Source: a bacterium
Lineage (GTDB): Bacteria; Zixibacteria; MSB-5A5; GN15; FEB-12
Length of the DNA stretch: 6,685 nt
Direction: 5' to 3'
NCBI GenBank assembly: GCA_030629485.1
Contig: DAOVOW010000107.1
Coordinates: 1 to 6,685, forward strand
This document shows positions 4,431 to 6,685 of this stretch, piece by piece. Every line of letters starts with the position of its first letter. The first letter of the stretch is position 1. Both the position numbers and the translations under genes were made by a program. The notes beneath the pieces are model-generated. The model was given only the letters and a program-made list of their open reading frames with translations, searched no databases and was not told the origin of the DNA.

Positions 4431-6685
4431 CTATTGTTCCTTCGGTGTGAATGTTACTTTCATCGTCAGGCCGTATTCTCGTCCCGTCATGGGATGCTGT
4501 GCGATCAGGGTGTACTGCTCATCGGTCACGTTGCGCAGCCGTCCGTCGAGTTGCAACCGCCAGCGCGGTGTGATCCCGATCTGTGTTCCGACCGCCAGAT
4601 CGTGCAGTGAATAGGCATCGTACGACCAGTAATTGTCGGCCGTGGCGTATCTAACTGCCACCTTTCGGCCGTTGTAGCCCACATGGAAGGGTCGGAAATC
4701 GAGCCTCACGGAGAACGTCGTGACATATCGTGGCGTGTAAGTCAGCCACTTGTCATAGGTGTTGTGACCGGGTTGCTTGTTGCGGGCATGCGTAATACTG
4801 TTGCTGTAGGCAACCTCAAGGACATCGTCGAACGCTTTGAGTCTCACGAAATCTTCGTGACCGGTTATGCGGGCCGCACCTAAGTTATCAGGTTTGAAGA
4901 CCCCATCCGGCGATCCTTGAACCCAGATCACCAGGTTATCAACGTTGTTGCGATAAAACGTCAGACCAGCCGAGAGTTCAAACTGCTCGTGCCGCCCGAT
5001 CAGTTCAAAGCCACCGTTGAGATGCTCCGAGCGTTCCGGTTTGAGATCAGGGTTACCCTCCGCGCGGGCGCCGGCCTGCCAGAACAAGGCATTAATCGAC
5101 GGTAGCCTGAGGGATTCGCCCCAATTCGCTCGGGCCACGAGATGCAGCCGATCACCACGGGATACTGTCACACCGAACTGAGGTGACCACGACTCAGTGC
5201 GCACAGCTTGGCGCTCCTCTTCCCAGGGATAACGGGGCTTGGTTTTCTCGGGACTGGTGAGTGCGTTGTCGTACCTGAGAGACGCCGTCAAAGTGAGATC
5301 GTCGAGTACGCCGGTGCCGGACAGATCGATGGGGTACCGGTCGTTTATGAACGCCGAGTTTATTGTGCGCACCGTTTTGCCGGTGGCGTCTACCTCACGC
5401 ATATAGTCGACATGGTCAAGAGCGTTTCGTTGGATCTGTCCGCCCACCTGAAGCCGGTGGTAACGGTCGGACTGCCATTCGATGAGCGCCTTGACGTCCA
5501 GCCCCTTCTCCGTGAAGCGCGTTTCGTACTGATTAATCACGGGACCCGAACGATCGCGAAAGAACTGTACGAAACGTGAAGACCCGGCGCTCAACAGGGT
5601 ACGCAGTCGTGATGATAATCGGTGCTCAAGCTGTACGCTGGTAAGCAGCCGGTCATCTTCGCGGAAGGCGAACTGCGTTGGTCGCGTGGCCGCCCCTGGC
5701 AGGCCGTTGGTGGACTTGTAAACCTGGAGAGAGTAGCCGATACGAGTGCGCCCGGGGCGCCACCGTCCGCCAACGAAGTAATTGCGGCTGGAGCTGCGGT
5801 TATTGACACGGGGACCATAGAAGACGGTGTCGACCGGAGATGCATGATAAGTGAAGTCGAAATCGCCGTGCGACGAGTTGTCGCTGATCGCCACCCGATT
5901 GCCGAAGGTCACCGATTTGAGTGGATTGACCAGAACCACCTGGTGTCGTTGGGTGTGCCAACTACTCCGGCTTGTTTCGGTTTCAATACTGGTTGGTTCG
6001 GCAGCACCAGAAGGCTGCGTGATAATACTCACCACCCCACCCATCGCATCCGGGCCGAACTGGGCCGAGGCGCCGCTCCGGTGCACCTCGATCCGTTCGA
6101 CCATGGCTACCGGTACACTGCTCAGGTCGGCTATGCCGTTGGCGGAGGAGTTTATCCTGTGGCCGTCCAGCAGAATCAGCACCTGCTCGGGTGTGCTGCC
6201 TCTTATGCGTACTTGCGTTTGGCCACCGGGACCGGTTTGTTGAACGTAGACTCCCTCTATCGATTCTAATATCTGCGAAATGTCATCCGCGTGCAGACTC
6301 TCGATCTGTCGGCGGTCGATCACGGTAACGTCGCCACGAAGATCCGGTCGCTTGTCTTTAACCGTGACGCCCGCTACAGGATAAATCTTCCGCTCGAGTT
6401 CGATTCTGACTTGCCGCGTGATGTCGGTAACCAACTCCACGGCAGCCATCTCAAAAGGTTGATAGCCGAGCGAGAGGACATGCAGATGGTAGTTGCCGGG
6501 GGGAATGTTCTCCAGTGTGAATCGCCCCGAGGCGTCGGTCCCGGTTCGATATGAGGTGCCGTCAAGGTTCACCTCGGCGTCAAAAACCGGCGTGCCATCG
6601 TCGGCGTTGACAACTGTGCCGGCCAGGCGCGTGTTAGACTGGGCCGACAGATTGCCGGCGCCGAACAGAGCGAGCATCAGTGTCG
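4431..6685 (-). CDS. TonB-dependent outer-membrane receptor, BtuB-like, 5' end outside the window
   Basis: At least 748 residues are visible. The frame stays open to the window edge upstream of the Met codon at 6675-6677 (…T-L-M-L-A-L-F), which looks like the middle of a signal peptide ending at LSAQ, so the true start is probably beyond 6685. Numbering from that Met, residues about 17-95 are a carboxypeptidase-regulatory-like domain. A possible TonB box follows (VAGVTVKDKR, 101-110). The plug (about 115-222) contains VRIRG, VLILLDGHRIN, a DLSSVPVAMVERIEV stretch and GGVVSIIT. The rest is the 22-strand beta-barrel, with LKPERSEHLN in mid-barrel and the ending NVTDEQY…PMTGREYG…VTF. The plug and final strand resemble BtuB and related cobalamin or siderophore receptors. 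It would take up a scarce ligand across the outer membrane using TonB-ExbB-ExbD energy. The next gene, a coupled propeller, supports a BtuB-BtuG-like role, but the substrate is not proven. Confidence 0.92.
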   Translation of the reverse strand, partial: TLMLALFGAGNLSAQSNTRLAGTVVNADDGTPVFDAEVNLDGTSYRTGTDASGRFTLENIPPGNYHLHVLSLGYQPFEMAAVELVTDITRQVRIELERKIYPVAGVTVKDKRPDLRGDVTVIDRRQIESLHADDISQILESIEGVYVQQTGPGGQTQVRIRGSTPEQVLILLDGHRINSSANGIADLSSVPVAMVERIEVHRSGASAQFGPDAMGGVVSIITQPSGAAEPTSIETETSRSSWHTQRHQVVLVNPLKSVTFGNRVAISDNSSHGDFDFTYHASPVDTVFYGPRVNNRSSSRNYFVGGRWRPGRTRIGYSLQVYKSTNGLPGAATRPTQFAFREDDRLLTSVQLEHRLSSRLRTLLSAGSSRFVQFFRDRSGPVINQYETRFTEKGLDVKALIEWQSDRYHRLQVGGQIQRNALDHVDYMREVDATGKTVRTINSAFINDRYPIDLSGTGVLDDLTLTASLRYDNALTSPEKTKPRYPWEEERQAVRTESWSPQFGVTVSRGDRLHLVARANWGESLRLPSINALFWQAGARAEGNPDLKPERSEHLNGGFELIGRHEQFELSAGLTFYRNNVDNLVIWVQGSPDGVFKPDNLGAARITGHEDFVRLKAFDDVLEVAYSNSITHARNKQPGHNTYDKWLTYTPRYVTTFSVRLDFRPFHVGYNGRKVAVRYATADNYWSYDAYSLHDLAVGTQIGITPRWRLQLDGRLRNVTDEQYTLIAQHPMTGREYGLTMKVTFTPKEQ
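4438..4442 (-). promoter_or_regulatory. Ribosome binding site of the propeller gene
   Basis: Read on the minus strand, AAGGA lies 9 bases before the ATG at 4428, inside the last codons (Lys-Glu) of the upstream receptor gene. This fixes the start of the downstream gene even though a repeat follows directly, and it points to translational coupling of the two genes. Confidence 0.7.

Noticed and set aside
5622..6269. 215-codon plus-strand open frame within the receptor gene
   Set aside because: It is antisense to the conserved plug and barrel, with no ribosome binding site or recognisable domain.

Overview
The window looks like a stretch of chromosome from a Gram-negative, FCB-group-like bacterium. 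This is inferred from three things: a TonB-dependent outer-membrane receptor with an N-terminal carboxypeptidase-regulatory-like domain, a secreted protein ending in a two-repeat dockerin module, and short palindromic intergenic repeats. C-terminal dockerin modules of the 'D-x-DG…DIGDLVYMVD…FTGG' kind are, from memory, common in candidate phyla such as Zixibacteria. That placement is a guess, not a result.

Layout. Bases 1-26 hold a terminator-like hairpin with a T tract, probably ending a gene to the left. Bases 27-567 are non-coding and unusually structured: a G-rich start, three small palindromes (175-281), a degenerate interspersed repeat (293-348), and a strong GC-rich stem (478-540) just upstream of the first gene. 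Bases 568-3063 (+) encode a divergent Lon-family protease of 831 residues. A 42-base tail-to-tail gap follows. The minus strand then carries two coupled genes: a partial TonB-dependent receptor (4431 to beyond 6685, transcribed first) and a secreted seven-repeat beta-propeller protein with a dockerin C-terminus (3106-4428). Their stop and start codons are 2 bases apart.

Working hypotheses. (1) The Lon protein keeps an intact Ser-Lys protease dyad and the catalytic spacing of classical Lon. However, its AAA+ module has lost or changed the Walker A Thr, the Walker B Asp-Glu order, the sensor-1 Asn and the sensor-2 Arg. The coiled-coil linker is replaced by Pro/Gly/Gln-rich sequence, and the C-terminus is a histone-like Lys/Pro/Ala tail. 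This suggests a Lon paralogue with weak or no ATPase activity that may be tethered to nucleic acid or another polyanion. (2) The receptor plus YncE-like propeller resembles the BtuB-BtuG arrangement of Bacteroidetes, where a surface seven-bladed propeller hands cobalamin to its TonB-dependent receptor. Here the propeller appears to be a secreted dockerin protein rather than a lipoprotein. (3) A copy of the interspersed repeat lies inside the propeller gene, between its well-supported start codon and its signal-peptide core, and is translated in frame.
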